Assembly (NCBI RefSeq): GCF_019049255.1
Contig: NZ_JAGMUJ010000040.1
Location: 62,001-126,000 of the forward strand
Source: Streptomyces sp. AC558_RSS880
GTDB lineage: Bacteria; Actinomycetota; Actinomycetes; Streptomycetales; Streptomycetaceae
Length of the DNA stretch: 64,000 nt
Reading direction: 5' to 3'
This document shows, one piece after another, positions 1-8,540 of the stretch. Position numbers and translations under genes: made by a program. Each line of letters opens with the position of its first letter. Positions within the stretch are counted from its first letter, which is position 1. The notes under the pieces were generated by a model that was not told the DNA's origin, searched no databases, and was given only the letters and a program-made list of their open reading frames with translations.

Positions 1-113
1 CCGACCCTATCGGGGAAGAACAGAGCGTTCCTCGGACGCCTTCCATTGACTTTTAAGCCAGGTCTCACTCCAGCACTACAATCCGCACAGCCGATGTACC
101 GATCATTGCGGGC

Positions 114-1127
114 ATGCCCTCCCACAGCGGACCACCGCGGCACCGTCGTGCCCGACGGTCGCAGCATCGCGGCCGTCGTGCCCGACGGCCGCGGCGTCGC
201 GCCCTGCTGCCCCTCGCGCTCACCCTGATCGTCGTCGGGGGCGGCGCGACGGCCGGTGTGATGTACATGGGCGCGTGGACGCGTCCGCGGGCGGAGCCCG
301 TGTCCCCGTCGGCGTCCTCGTCGGTCTCGCGGGCGGCGGACAAGGAGGAAGCGGTGGAGAGCGCGACGAACGCGGCGGTGGACCGGGGCGCACTGCTGGC
401 GACGGCCATGAAGTCGGTGGCCGTGGCGGACGGCACCGAGGTGTCGGTGGTGGTGCTCGACCAGGACTCCGGGGAGTCGGCCTCGTACGGGGCGGGCGCC
501 TTCGACACGGCGAGCATCGTCAAGGTCGACATCCTGGCGGCGCTGCTGCTCCAGGCGCAGGACGCGGGGCGGACACTGACCGCCGAGGAGAAGACGTACG
601 CCGCCGACATGATCGAGAACAGTGACAACGACTCCACGTCGGCGCTGTGGCGGGCGATCGGGACGGCGGACGGGCTCGACGCCGCGAACGAGCGGTTCGG
701 GCTGACGGAGACGGTGGGCGGGGACGGTCCCGTGTGGGGGGTGACGCAGACCACGGCCGCCGACCAGATCGCGCTGCTGCAACAGGTGTTCGGCACGGAG
801 GGCTCAGAGCTGAGCGAGGCCTCACGGGCGTATGTGCGGGGGCTGATGGAGCGGATCGCCGTGGGGCAGCGGTGGGGTGTGTCGGCGGCGGCCGACGGTG
901 CGGCGTGGGCGTTGAAGAACGGCTGGCTGCGGCGCAGCACCACCGGGCTGTGGGTGGTCAACAGCATCGGGCGGGTGACGGCAGGAGGCCACGACTACCT
1001 GGTGGCGGCGCTGTCGCAGGGCAACGCGACCCAGGAGACGGGGATCGCGCTGACCGAGGCCGCGGCGCGGGCGGCGGTGTCCGTGTTCACCGGGGACGGC
1101 GCGGCGGGGGGTCAGACCTCGTCGTAG
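114..1127 (+). CDS. Membrane-anchored or secreted serine hydrolase, class A beta-lactamase fold
   Basis: The 337-residue protein has a very arginine-rich N-terminus (residues 8-29), then one hydrophobic segment (about 30-50), so it is probably exported or anchored with its catalytic domain outside. The class A beta-lactamase / penicillin-binding serine hydrolase motifs are visible: SIVK (Ser134, Lys137, SxxK), SDN (170-172) and KNG (268-270) in place of KTG. Serine hydrolases of this kind act on beta-lactams or peptidoglycan peptides. I see no full omega-loop ExxLN signature, so resistance activity should not be assumed. The first ATG at 114 has no clear ribosome binding site, so the start is uncertain. 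The next gene converges on it with a 16-bp overlap (1112-1127). Confidence 0.8.
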   Translation: MPSHSGPPRHRRARRSQHRGRRARRPRRRALLPLALTLIVVGGGATAGVMYMGAWTRPRAEPVSPSASSSVSRAADKEEAVESATNAAVDRGALLATAMKSVAVADGTEVSVVVLDQDSGESASYGAGAFDTASIVKVDILAALLLQAQDAGRTLTAEEKTYAADMIENSDNDSTSALWRAIGTADGLDAANERFGLTETVGGDGPVWGVTQTTAADQIALLQQVFGTEGSELSEASRAYVRGLMERIAVGQRWGVSAAADGAAWALKNGWLRRSTTGLWVVNSIGRVTAGGHDYLVAALSQGNATQETGIALTEAAARAAVSVFTGDGAAGGQTSS

Positions 1128-2296
1128 CGGGTGCGGCGGCCGCGCCAGAGGACCACCGCGGCGACCAGCAGCACGCCGCCGGCGCTGCCCGCCAGGGGGG
1201 CCGCCCAGTCGGCGGTGTCGTCGTCGGAGTCGGCGGTGTCCGGGCCGGGACCGAAGTACTTCTCGCCGTACGCCGCCGGCTTCAGGCCCTCCGGCTCCAG
1301 CCGGGACGCGGCCTCGATCGCGGCGGCCGGGTCGATGAAGCCGAAGCCGCGGGAGTCGTCGCGGCCGTCGGCGGGGGCGTTGCGGGCGGTGTCCTCCAGG
1401 AGCCGCTTGATCTGGGCCGGGGTCAGGTCCGGGTGGGCCGCCTTGACCAGGGCGACGGCGCCGGAGACGAACGCGGCGGCGGCGCTGGTGCCCCAGCCCT
1501 CGTAGTACTTGTGGTCGGGCGCGGCGATGATCACGTCGACGCCGGGGGCGCTGACCGTGGCGTACCAGCGGCGGGTGGAGAACGGGGCGCGGGTGCCGTA
1601 GCGGTCGACGGCGGTGGCGGCTATGACGCCCGGGTAGGCGGCCGGGTAGGAGATGTGGTCGCCCTTCTCGCCGCCGTTCCCGGCGGAGGCGACGACGGTC
1701 ACGCCCTTGCGCAGGGCGTACTGGATGGCCTGGTCCTCGCCGGGTTCGGGGTGCGCGGAGGCGGAGTCGTCGCCGAGGGAGAGGTTGATGACGTCGGCGC
1801 CGTGGTCGGCGGCCCAGCGGATGCCCTCGGCGAGGGCGTTGCCGCGGGTCTTGCGGGCCTCGGCGCGGGAGGGGTCGTCGTCCTCCAGGATCACGCGGAC
1901 GGGGAGGATCTTCGCCTCGGGCGCGATGCCCATGACGCCGTCGGCGTTGCCGGGGCCGTGTCCGTGGCCGGCGATGATGCCGGCCATGGAGGTGCCGTGG
2001 AGGGCCCAGGCGCGGTCGCCCTCGCTCGCGCCGAAGCCGACGAGGTCCTTGCCGGTGAGGACGTTGCCGTCGAGGTCGGGGTGGTCGGCCTCGACGCCGG
2101 TGTCCAGGACGGCGACGGTGACGCCCGCGCCCTTCGTGGTCCGCCACGCCTCCTCGGTGTGCATGGCCTCCAGGGCCCACTGCCGGGCGCGGATGCCGTC
2201 GGCGTGCGCGGCGGTGGCGGGGACGAGCACGAGGGCGGTGGCGAGGAGGCCGCCGAGTGCCGCCGTGGCGGGACGCCGACCGGTGACGGGCCTCAT
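1112..2296 (-). CDS. mycP: Mycosin-like S8 serine protease with C-terminal membrane anchor
   Basis: A 394-residue subtilase with a signal peptide (about 1-31, ending AHA), the catalytic triad Asp65 (AVLDTG), His100 (HGTSMAG) and Ser271 (GTSAA), and a C-terminal transmembrane helix (about 365-385) followed by a basic tail. This is the architecture of mycosins, the membrane-tethered proteases of type VII (ESX) secretion systems, so it should act outside the cytoplasmic membrane. No EccB/C/D/E or WXG100 gene lies in the window, so a link to type VII secretion is by family only. The ATG overlaps the stop of the upstream gene (ATGA at 2296-2293), indicating translational coupling. Confidence 0.85.
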   Translation of the reverse strand: MRPVTGRRPATAALGGLLATALVLVPATAAHADGIRARQWALEAMHTEEAWRTTKGAGVTVAVLDTGVEADHPDLDGNVLTGKDLVGFGASEGDRAWALHGTSMAGIIAGHGHGPGNADGVMGIAPEAKILPVRVILEDDDPSRAEARKTRGNALAEGIRWAADHGADVINLSLGDDSASAHPEPGEDQAIQYALRKGVTVVASAGNGGEKGDHISYPAAYPGVIAATAVDRYGTRAPFSTRRWYATVSAPGVDVIIAAPDHKYYEGWGTSAAAAFVSGAVALVKAAHPDLTPAQIKRLLEDTARNAPADGRDDSRGFGFIDPAAAIEAASRLEPEGLKPAAYGEKYFGPGPDTADSDDDTADWAAPLAGSAGGVLLVAAVVLWRGRRTRYDEV

Positions 2297-4002
2297 GACG
2301 GCTGCTCCGTGGGGGTGCCGGCCTTCTTGCGCAGGCCGCGTTCGACGCGGTCGGCGAGGCCCTGGGCCTCGTGGCCGAGGCCTGCCTGGGCGGGGGCGGT
2401 GGTGGCTCCGGACTCCATGGCGTCCTCGGCGGGTTGCGGGGTGTCGACGCTGCGGCCGTCGGCCCACCCGGAGACGGCGTAGACGACGACGGGCGCGTCC
2501 GTGAGGACGGAGATCGCCCAGGAGGCGCGCTGTCCGGCGCCGAAACCGGCGGCGGCGGTGCCCTTCGCCGCGTACGGCAGGGGCATCAGGTCGGTACGGC
2601 GGTCCAGGCGCTCGGCGTCGAAACGGCGGGCGAGGGAGGTCATGCCGGCGGCGTCGGCCTCGGTGAACAGCAGGCCGACGGTGGTGACGTGGCTCTGGGT
2701 GGCGTCGGTGTAGGTGGCGCGCAGCAGACGCTCGCAGCCGACGGGGGCGAGGACCTTGCGCAGCAGGGCGTCGAAGGCGTCCTCGCAGCCGCTGTCGGGG
2801 GCCACGGCGATACGGGTCCAGGACCGGTCGGCGCCGCCGGGGCCCGCGCCCTCGCCCTGCAGGGTGGGCGGGAACAACTGGTCGACCGGGACGTCGTGCC
2901 ACATGTCCTGGGCGGCGGCGAAGCCGTGCCGGGTGCCCGGCCCGTCGGAGTCCCCGGCGAGCCAGCTCCCGGTGACGGCACCGCCGATGAGTCCCGCCCC
3001 GAGGACGAGGCAGGCGGCGGCCGCGACGGCCTGCGCCCGTCCCCGCCGTCCGAGGGGGCGCGGCCGCGCCCCCTCGTCGTACCCCTCCGGCTCCCCGAAC
3101 GACACGACGGGCCGCCCCGCTCCGGGCGTACCGCCCGGCGCCGTGGGGGCGCTCCAGGAGAGTGCGGGATCGGGCGCGTGCGCCGGGTCCGTCCCGGCGC
3201 CCGGCCGCGCGTCCGGGGCCCGGTCGCCGGGACCGGGCCGCCACGCGGGGCGGGGGGTACGGGCGGGCGCGTGCGCCGGGCCCGCCTCGGAGCGGCCCGC
3301 GCCGCCGGTGCCCGGGCGCGCGCCGGACGCCGGGGTCGTGCCCGGACGGCGCGCTTCGTCCGTGCCCGGCCGTGCGGGCGGCACGGCGCGCAGGCGGGTG
3401 GTGGTCTCCGACGGGGTCTCGGGAGGGGTGGCCGTGCCGCGTGCGGTGGGCTGCGGCGGTACGGAGCGTGAGCCGGCCGGGGACCCCGTGCCGCGCCCGG
3501 CGGCCGGCGGCGCGTCGGGGAAGCGGGCGGAGGCACGCGGAGGCGGGGGCGCCACCGGCCCCGTACCGGCGGGCACACCGTCGCCGAAGCCCGGAAAGCG
3601 CGGCCGGGGCGCCGGGCGGCCGGCGTCACCGACGCCCGTACCGTCCCGCCCGGCGTCCCCGGCCGACGGGTGCGAGGTCTCACGGACCTCGAACGCACCG
3701 GATCCGCCGGAGGTCCGTCCACGGGGTTCGGGCGCGGCCGAGCCGCCGCGGCCGCCGGCCGGCGGGTGGGACGGCGCGGGCGGGACCGGGGCGCCGGAGG
3801 CGGGTTCGCCGGGCGTGCCGGCCGGGGGGCGGGACGGTTCGCGGGGGTCGAAGGGGCCGGAGCCGCCCGAGGTGCGGCCTCGGGGGCCGACGGGACTCTC
3901 CGGTTGCTCCGTGCCGGTCTCCGCCGGCCCCGGCGGATGCGCGGGGCGCGGAGGGACGGTGGGGCGCGGGGGGTGGGAGGCGCGGCGCGCTTCCGTGCTC
4001 AT
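2293..4002 (-). CDS. Proline-rich single-pass membrane protein, partner of the mycosin-like protease
   Basis: A 569-residue protein with a low-complexity first half rich in Pro, Gly, Ala, Arg and Thr. One transmembrane helix follows at about residue 325-350 (AAAACLVLGAGLIGGAVTGS), then an extracytoplasmic domain of about 200 residues. The ATG at 4002 was chosen over the upstream one because GGGGGG lies a few bases before it. It is translationally coupled to the mycosin-like gene (ATGA overlap), so it is likely a substrate, chaperone or regulator of that protease. I do not recognise the C-terminal domain. Reading frames on the opposite strand here are by-products of the GC-rich, proline-rich coding. 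Confidence 0.7.
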   Translation of the reverse strand: MSTEARRASHPPRPTVPPRPAHPPGPAETGTEQPESPVGPRGRTSGGSGPFDPREPSRPPAGTPGEPASGAPVPPAPSHPPAGGRGGSAAPEPRGRTSGGSGAFEVRETSHPSAGDAGRDGTGVGDAGRPAPRPRFPGFGDGVPAGTGPVAPPPPRASARFPDAPPAAGRGTGSPAGSRSVPPQPTARGTATPPETPSETTTRLRAVPPARPGTDEARRPGTTPASGARPGTGGAGRSEAGPAHAPARTPRPAWRPGPGDRAPDARPGAGTDPAHAPDPALSWSAPTAPGGTPGAGRPVVSFGEPEGYDEGARPRPLGRRGRAQAVAAAACLVLGAGLIGGAVTGSWLAGDSDGPGTRHGFAAAQDMWHDVPVDQLFPPTLQGEGAGPGGADRSWTRIAVAPDSGCEDAFDALLRKVLAPVGCERLLRATYTDATQSHVTTVGLLFTEADAAGMTSLARRFDAERLDRRTDLMPLPYAAKGTAAAGFGAGQRASWAISVLTDAPVVVYAVSGWADGRSVDTPQPAEDAMESGATTAPAQAGLGHEAQGLADRVERGLRKKAGTPTEQPS

Positions 4003-4229
4003 GCACCCCCCGTTTCGTCGCGCCCGCCCGGCACGGACTCGTCCCGGGCACAGATACCCGCACGGACGGCGCGTCATCCCGGCACGGCCCTCCGGCCGGC
4101 CCCGTTCCGCCGTGCGTGCGCGTCACTCTACGGCGTGGTCCGCGTCGGACGGGAACCAGTCCGCACGGCCGCGGCATCTGCCCGGAACATCCCCTACCGT
4201 GCGGTAATCCCGTCTGGCAGGCTGCGCCC

Positions 4230-5432
4230 ATGACTGCGCGCGCCGCCGACCGGGCCCGTTACGACAGGGCCACCGCCCACCTCGACGCCCCCTTCGCGAT
4301 CGTGGACCTGGACGCCTTCGACGCCAACGCGGACGATCTGGTCCGCAGGGCCGGCGGGAAGCCGGTCCGGGTCGCGAGCAAGTCCGTACGCTGCCGCGCG
4401 CTGCTCGAACGGGTCCTCGCCCGGGACGGTTTCGCGGGCGTCATGTCGTTCACGCTCGCCGAGTCCCTGTGGCTGGCCCGCTCCGGTTTCGACGACGTCC
4501 TGCTGGCCTACCCCTCCGCCGACCGCGCCGGCTACGCCGAGCTCGCCGCCGACCCCAAGCTCGCCGCCGCCGTCACGGTCATGGTCGACGATCCGGCGCA
4601 GCTGGACCTGATCGACGCCTCACGCGCGGGCGGCGGTGAAGTGGTGCGCGTCTGCCTGGAGCTGGACACGTCCCTGAGGCTGTTCGGCGGGCGGGTGCGG
4701 ATCGGCGCCCGGCGTTCCCCGCTGCACTCCCCCGCCCAGGTCGCCGAGTTCGCGCGGGCGGTGGCCCGCCGGCCCGGGTTCGCGGTCGTCGGGATCATGG
4801 CGTACGAGGGCCATGTGGCCGGTGTCGGCGACGCGGTGGCCGGACGGCCGCTGCGGTCGCGTGCGGTACGGCTGATGCAGGCCGCCGCACGCCGTGAACT
4901 CGCCGAGCGGCGGGCCGCGGTGGTGCGGGCGGTGCGGGAGGTCGTACCGGATCTGGAGTACGTCAACGGCGGGGGCACGGGCAGCGTGCAGCACACCGCC
5001 GCGGAGGACGCGGTCACCGAGATCGCGGCCGGTTCGGGGCTGTACGTGCCGCGCCTGTTCGACAACTACACGTCGTTCAGCGGGCGTCCGGCGGCCCTGT
5101 TCGCCCTGCCCGTCGTACGGCGGCCCGGTGTCGGCGTGGTGACGGTGCTGGGCGGGGGCTATCCGGCGTCCGGCGCGCCCGGCGCGGACCGGCTGCCGGT
5201 GCCGTGTCTGCCCGAGGGGCTGCGGTACGACGCTCAGGAGGGGCCGGGCGAGGTGCAGACGCCGCTGCTGGGCTCGCCCGCCGACGATCTGCTGATCGGC
5301 GACAAGGTGTGGTTCCGGCACGCCAAGGCGGGCGAGCTGTGCGAGCGGTTCGACGCGCTGCACCTGGTGGAGGGCGACGCGGTGACGGCGACCGTGCCGA
5401 CGTACCGGGGCGAGGGGCACACGTTCCTCTAG
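4230..5432 (+). CDS. PLP enzyme, alanine racemase-N / D-serine dehydratase-like (amino acid deaminase/aldolase)
   Basis: A 400-residue protein with a fold-type III PLP barrel. The likely Schiff-base lysine is in VRVASKSVRC near residue 48, and glycine-rich phosphate-binding segments include YVNGGGTGS. The C-terminal region (GDKVWFRHAKAGELCERFD) resembles the D-serine dehydratase-like domain, where His and Cys can bind a metal. Family members deaminate or cleave D-amino acids (D-serine dehydratase, D-threonine aldolase), but the exact substrate cannot be read from sequence. The gene stands alone, divergent from the membrane-protein operon and convergent with the DUF2510 gene. The ATG at 4230 is the first reasonable start for the family. 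Confidence 0.75.
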   Translation: MTARAADRARYDRATAHLDAPFAIVDLDAFDANADDLVRRAGGKPVRVASKSVRCRALLERVLARDGFAGVMSFTLAESLWLARSGFDDVLLAYPSADRAGYAELAADPKLAAAVTVMVDDPAQLDLIDASRAGGGEVVRVCLELDTSLRLFGGRVRIGARRSPLHSPAQVAEFARAVARRPGFAVVGIMAYEGHVAGVGDAVAGRPLRSRAVRLMQAAARRELAERRAAVVRAVREVVPDLEYVNGGGTGSVQHTAAEDAVTEIAAGSGLYVPRLFDNYTSFSGRPAALFALPVVRRPGVGVVTVLGGGYPASGAPGADRLPVPCLPEGLRYDAQEGPGEVQTPLLGSPADDLLIGDKVWFRHAKAGELCERFDALHLVEGDAVTATVPTYRGEGHTFL

Positions 5433-5456
5433 GGGTCCGCGCGTTCCTTCGGCGGC

Positions 5457-6344
5457 TCAGTCCGTCGGGCCGATGCTGCTGCCGACGCCGCCGCCGGAGG
5501 CCGGGTCGGTGACCGAACGGATGCCCTTGGTGATGCGGTCCATGTCGGCCGGGGGCGGGCCGTCCTCGCCGGCGTCGAAGACGTAGCGGACGAGGACCGG
5601 GGACCCGGTGCCGACGCTGGAGGGGAACACCAGCGACTGCACGTAGCCGCCGGGCCCCTCGACGGTGGTGACGCGCCAGCGCACGAAGTACCCGGCGCGG
5701 CCCGCCACCGCGACCGGGCCGGACTTCACGACCTCGTGGGACTCCAGGCCGCCGTAGGGGCGCCGGCCGAGGACGTCCTCGTCGAAGGCCTCTTCGGCCG
5801 CGTCGGAGACGTCCTCCTCGGCGAGCGCCTCGGGCGAGGTCTCGTCGTTCTCGGTGACGGTGCGGGAGATGACGAGGCCGTGCCGGCAGACGGTGCCGTC
5901 GCCGGGGCAGTCGTAGGTGCCGTCGGTGGTCATGACGACGTCGTCCTGGGTCACGTTCTCGGGGCGGACCCAGCCGTCGAGGAGCGGGAAGGTGATCCCG
6001 TTGAGCTGGTCCTCGACGACGTCCGGGTCCTCGGCGGGCGCCTCGGACGTGGACGGGGGCTCGGGGGCCGGTGTGGTGGCCGTCGGACCGGTGCGCGTCT
6101 CCGGGTCGCCGTCGTCCCCGCCGAGGAGCACCGCGCCGGTGACGATCGCCGCGACCAGCACGGCACCGGCGGTGGTGAGGGCGATCGCCTTGACGCGTCC
6201 GGTGCCGCCCGTGGGCGGGGCCGGCGGCACGGCGGGAGCCCCGGGCGTGCGCCGGTGCCCGGTCCAGGCCGTGCCGTCCCACCAGCGTTCCAGGTGCGGG
6301 GCGTGCGGGTCGCGGTACCAGCCGGGCGGGGGCGTCATGCTCAT
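5457..6344 (-). CDS. DUF2510 membrane-anchored extracytoplasmic protein
   Basis: A 295-residue protein. The N-terminal motif PPGWYRDPHAPHLERWWDG is a textbook DUF2510 module, normally cytoplasmic and at the N-terminus of actinobacterial membrane proteins. A proline-rich linker, one transmembrane helix (about 50-75) and an extracytoplasmic domain of about 200 residues follow. That domain has two cysteines (YDCPGDGTVC) that could form a disulfide. The domain's function is not known to me. Two in-frame ATGs lie 6 bases apart (6344 and 6338); the second has the better Shine-Dalgarno-like GGATGA. It lies 21 bp downstream of the SDR gene and may be read from the same transcript. Confidence 0.75.
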   Translation of the reverse strand: MSMTPPPGWYRDPHAPHLERWWDGTAWTGHRRTPGAPAVPPAPPTGGTGRVKAIALTTAGAVLVAAIVTGAVLLGGDDGDPETRTGPTATTPAPEPPSTSEAPAEDPDVVEDQLNGITFPLLDGWVRPENVTQDDVVMTTDGTYDCPGDGTVCRHGLVISRTVTENDETSPEALAEEDVSDAAEEAFDEDVLGRRPYGGLESHEVVKSGPVAVAGRAGYFVRWRVTTVEGPGGYVQSLVFPSSVGTGSPVLVRYVFDAGEDGPPPADMDRITKGIRSVTDPASGGGVGSSIGPTD

Positions 6345-6365
6345 CCGGGCACTGTAGGGCGAACG

Positions 6366-7148
6366 CTAGAGCGGTGTGACGTACGCCCCCGAGATCCCGC
6401 CGTCCACCAGGAAGTCGGTGGCGTTGACGAAGGAGGAGTCGTCGCTGGCCAGGAAGGCGACGGCGGCGGCGATCTCCTCGGCCTCGGCGAACCGGCCGAG
6501 CGGGATGTGCACCAGGCGGCGGGCCGCGCGCTCGGGGTCCTTGGCGAACAGCTCCTGCAGCAGCGGGGTGTTGACCGGGCCGGGGCACAGGGCGTTGACG
6601 CGGATGCCCTCGCGGGCGAACTGCACGCCGAGTTCCCGGGACATGGCGAGGACGCCGCCCTTGGAGGCGGTGTACGAGATCTGGCTGGTGGCCGCCCCCA
6701 TCCGGGCCACGAACGACGCGGTGTTGATGATGGAACCCTTGCCCTGGCGCCGCATGTAGGGGATGGCCGCCTTGCAGCACAGGTAGACGGAGGTGAGGTT
6801 GACCTCCTGGACGCGTTTCCAGGCGTCGAGGCCGGTCTCCAGGATGGAGTCGTCGTCGGGCGGGGAGATACCGGCGTTGTTGAAGGCGATGTCGACGCTG
6901 CCGTAGGTGTCGTACGCGGCCTTGAACAGGGCCTCGACCTGCTCGGGGTCGGTGACGTCGACGCCGACGAAGATGCCGCCGGTCTCCTCGGCGGCGGCCT
7001 TGCCGCGTGTCTCGTCCACGTCCCCGCAGACGACGTGGGCGCCCTCGGAGGCGAGTCGGCGGGCGGTGGCGAGGCCGATGCCGCTGCCGGCTCCGGTGAC
7101 GACGGCGGTGCGGCCGGCCAGTCGGCGGCAGATGGTCTCTTCGCTCAT
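6366..7148 (-). CDS. Short-chain dehydrogenase/reductase of the gamma-glutamyl-amine catabolic cluster
   Basis: A 260-residue classical SDR. It has the NAD(P)-binding TGAGSGIG near residue 19-26, the NNAG motif, the catalytic Ser (NTASF), the YTASK dyad and the C-terminal VDGG typical of the family. Asp after the second strand (CGDVDE) suggests NAD preference. It ends an operon with the aldehyde dehydrogenase (6 bp away) and the GlnA4-like ligase. Inference: it oxidises the alcohol end of a gamma-glutamylated amino-alcohol to the aldehyde used by the next enzyme. This step is inferred from context only. Confidence 0.85.
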   Translation of the reverse strand: MSEETICRRLAGRTAVVTGAGSGIGLATARRLASEGAHVVCGDVDETRGKAAAEETGGIFVGVDVTDPEQVEALFKAAYDTYGSVDIAFNNAGISPPDDDSILETGLDAWKRVQEVNLTSVYLCCKAAIPYMRRQGKGSIINTASFVARMGAATSQISYTASKGGVLAMSRELGVQFAREGIRVNALCPGPVNTPLLQELFAKDPERAARRLVHIPLGRFAEAEEIAAAVAFLASDDSSFVNATDFLVDGGISGAYVTPL

Positions 7149-7154
7149 GTGCGG

Positions 7155-8540
7155 TCAGGCCTCCGTGCTGATGAAGACGTTCTTGGTTTCGGTGAAGGCG
7201 CTCAGCGCGTCCGGGCCGAGCTCGCGGCCGACGCCGGACTGCTTGAACCCGCCGAAGGGGGTCCAGTAGCGGACGCTGGAGTGGGAGTTGACGGACAGGT
7301 TGCCCGCGCGCACCGCCCGGGAGACGCGCAGGGCGCGGCCGACGTCCCGGGTCCAGATCGATCCCGAGAGCCCGTAGTCGGTGGCGTTGGCCAGGCGTAC
7401 GGCGTCGGCCTCGTCGTCGAAGGGGAGGACGACGGCGACGGGGCCGAAGACCTCCTCGACGGCGACGCGCGCGCGGGGGTCGACGCCGGTGAGGACGGTG
7501 GGCGGGAACCAGTAGCCGGGGCCCTCGGGGGCCTTGCCGCGGATGCCGTCGAGGCCGTCGGTGGCGTAGGAGCGGACGCGGGCGAGCTGGCCGGCGGAGA
7601 TCAGCGGGCCCATCTGCGTGTTCTCGTCGGCCGGGTCGCCGACCCGGACCGCCTCGATCGCGGGGGCGAGCAGCTCCAGGAACCGGTCGTGCGCGGAGCG
7701 CTGGACGAGGATGCGGGTGCGGGCGCAGCAGTCCTGTCCGGCGTTGTCGAGGAAGGACATGGGGGCGGCGGCCGCGGCGGCCTCCAGGTCGGCGTCGGCG
7801 AAGACGATGTTGGGGCTCTTGCCGCCGAGTTCGAGGGTGACGCGCTTGAGGTGTGCCGCGCCCTTGGCCCACACCTGTCTGCCCACGGCCGTCGACCCGG
7901 TGAACACGATCTTGGCGACGCCGGGGTGTTCCACGAGGGCGTTTCCGGCGACGGGACCGTGTCCGGGCAGCACCTGGAACAGGTCCTCGGGGAGCCCTGC
8001 CGTCAGGGCGAGCTCGGCCAGGCGCAGGGCGGTGAGGGGGGTGGTCTCGGCGGGTTTGAGGAGCACCGCGTTGCCGGCGGCGAGGGCGGGTGCGGTGCCC
8101 CAGGCCGCGATGGGCATCGGGAAGTTCCAGGGGGCGATCACGCCGACGACGCCGAGCGGTTCGAGGAAGGTGACGTCCACGCCGCCGGGGACCGGGATCT
8201 GGCGGCCGGTGAGGCGTTCCACTCCCCCGGCCGCGTAGTCGAGCAGGTCGCGGACGTTGCCCGCCTCCCAGCGGGCGTTGCCGAGGGTGTGGCCGGCCTC
8301 GCGGACCTCCAGGCGGGCCAGTTCCTCGAGGTGCGCGTCGACCGTGGCGGCGAACCGGCGCAGCAGCCGGGCCCGGTCACCGGGGGCGAGGGCGGCCCAG
8401 GCGGTCTGCGCGCGGGCGGCGCGTACGACGGCCGCGTCGACGTCGGCGGCGGTCGCGGCCGGGACGGTGGCGATCACCTCCTCGGTCGCGGGGTTGCGTA
8501 CCTGGAGCTCGGAGGGCTGGTCGGACAAGGAGGGCCTCAC
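7155..8540 (-). CDS. NAD(P)-dependent aldehyde dehydrogenase, gamma-glutamyl-amine pathway
   Basis: A 461-residue aldehyde dehydrogenase. The general-base Glu is in LELGGKSPN, the nucleophile Cys in NAGQDCCARTR, and Asn in PWNFP. It starts with GTG at 8540, which overlaps the stop of the ligase gene (GTGA); the longer upstream reading is antisense-type low-complexity sequence. Family members oxidise aldehydes to acids. Placed between a gamma-glutamyl ligase and an SDR, it probably oxidises a gamma-glutamyl aminoaldehyde to the acid, as PuuC does in the E. coli putrescine pathway. The substrate assignment is inference. Confidence 0.88.
   Translation of the reverse strand: MRPSLSDQPSELQVRNPATEEVIATVPAATAADVDAAVVRAARAQTAWAALAPGDRARLLRRFAATVDAHLEELARLEVREAGHTLGNARWEAGNVRDLLDYAAGGVERLTGRQIPVPGGVDVTFLEPLGVVGVIAPWNFPMPIAAWGTAPALAAGNAVLLKPAETTPLTALRLAELALTAGLPEDLFQVLPGHGPVAGNALVEHPGVAKIVFTGSTAVGRQVWAKGAAHLKRVTLELGGKSPNIVFADADLEAAAAAAPMSFLDNAGQDCCARTRILVQRSAHDRFLELLAPAIEAVRVGDPADENTQMGPLISAGQLARVRSYATDGLDGIRGKAPEGPGYWFPPTVLTGVDPRARVAVEEVFGPVAVVLPFDDEADAVRLANATDYGLSGSIWTRDVGRALRVSRAVRAGNLSVNSHSSVRYWTPFGGFKQSGVGRELGPDALSAFTETKNVFISTEA

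Noticed and set aside
3162..4229. N-terminal extension of the PLP enzyme frame
   Set aside because: It is antisense to the proline-rich membrane protein and purely Arg/Pro/Gly; the family start is ATG 4230.
5077..7872. A 931-residue minus-strand frame across several genes
   Set aside because: A GC-frame shadow: arginine- and histidine-rich, overlapping three well-supported genes.
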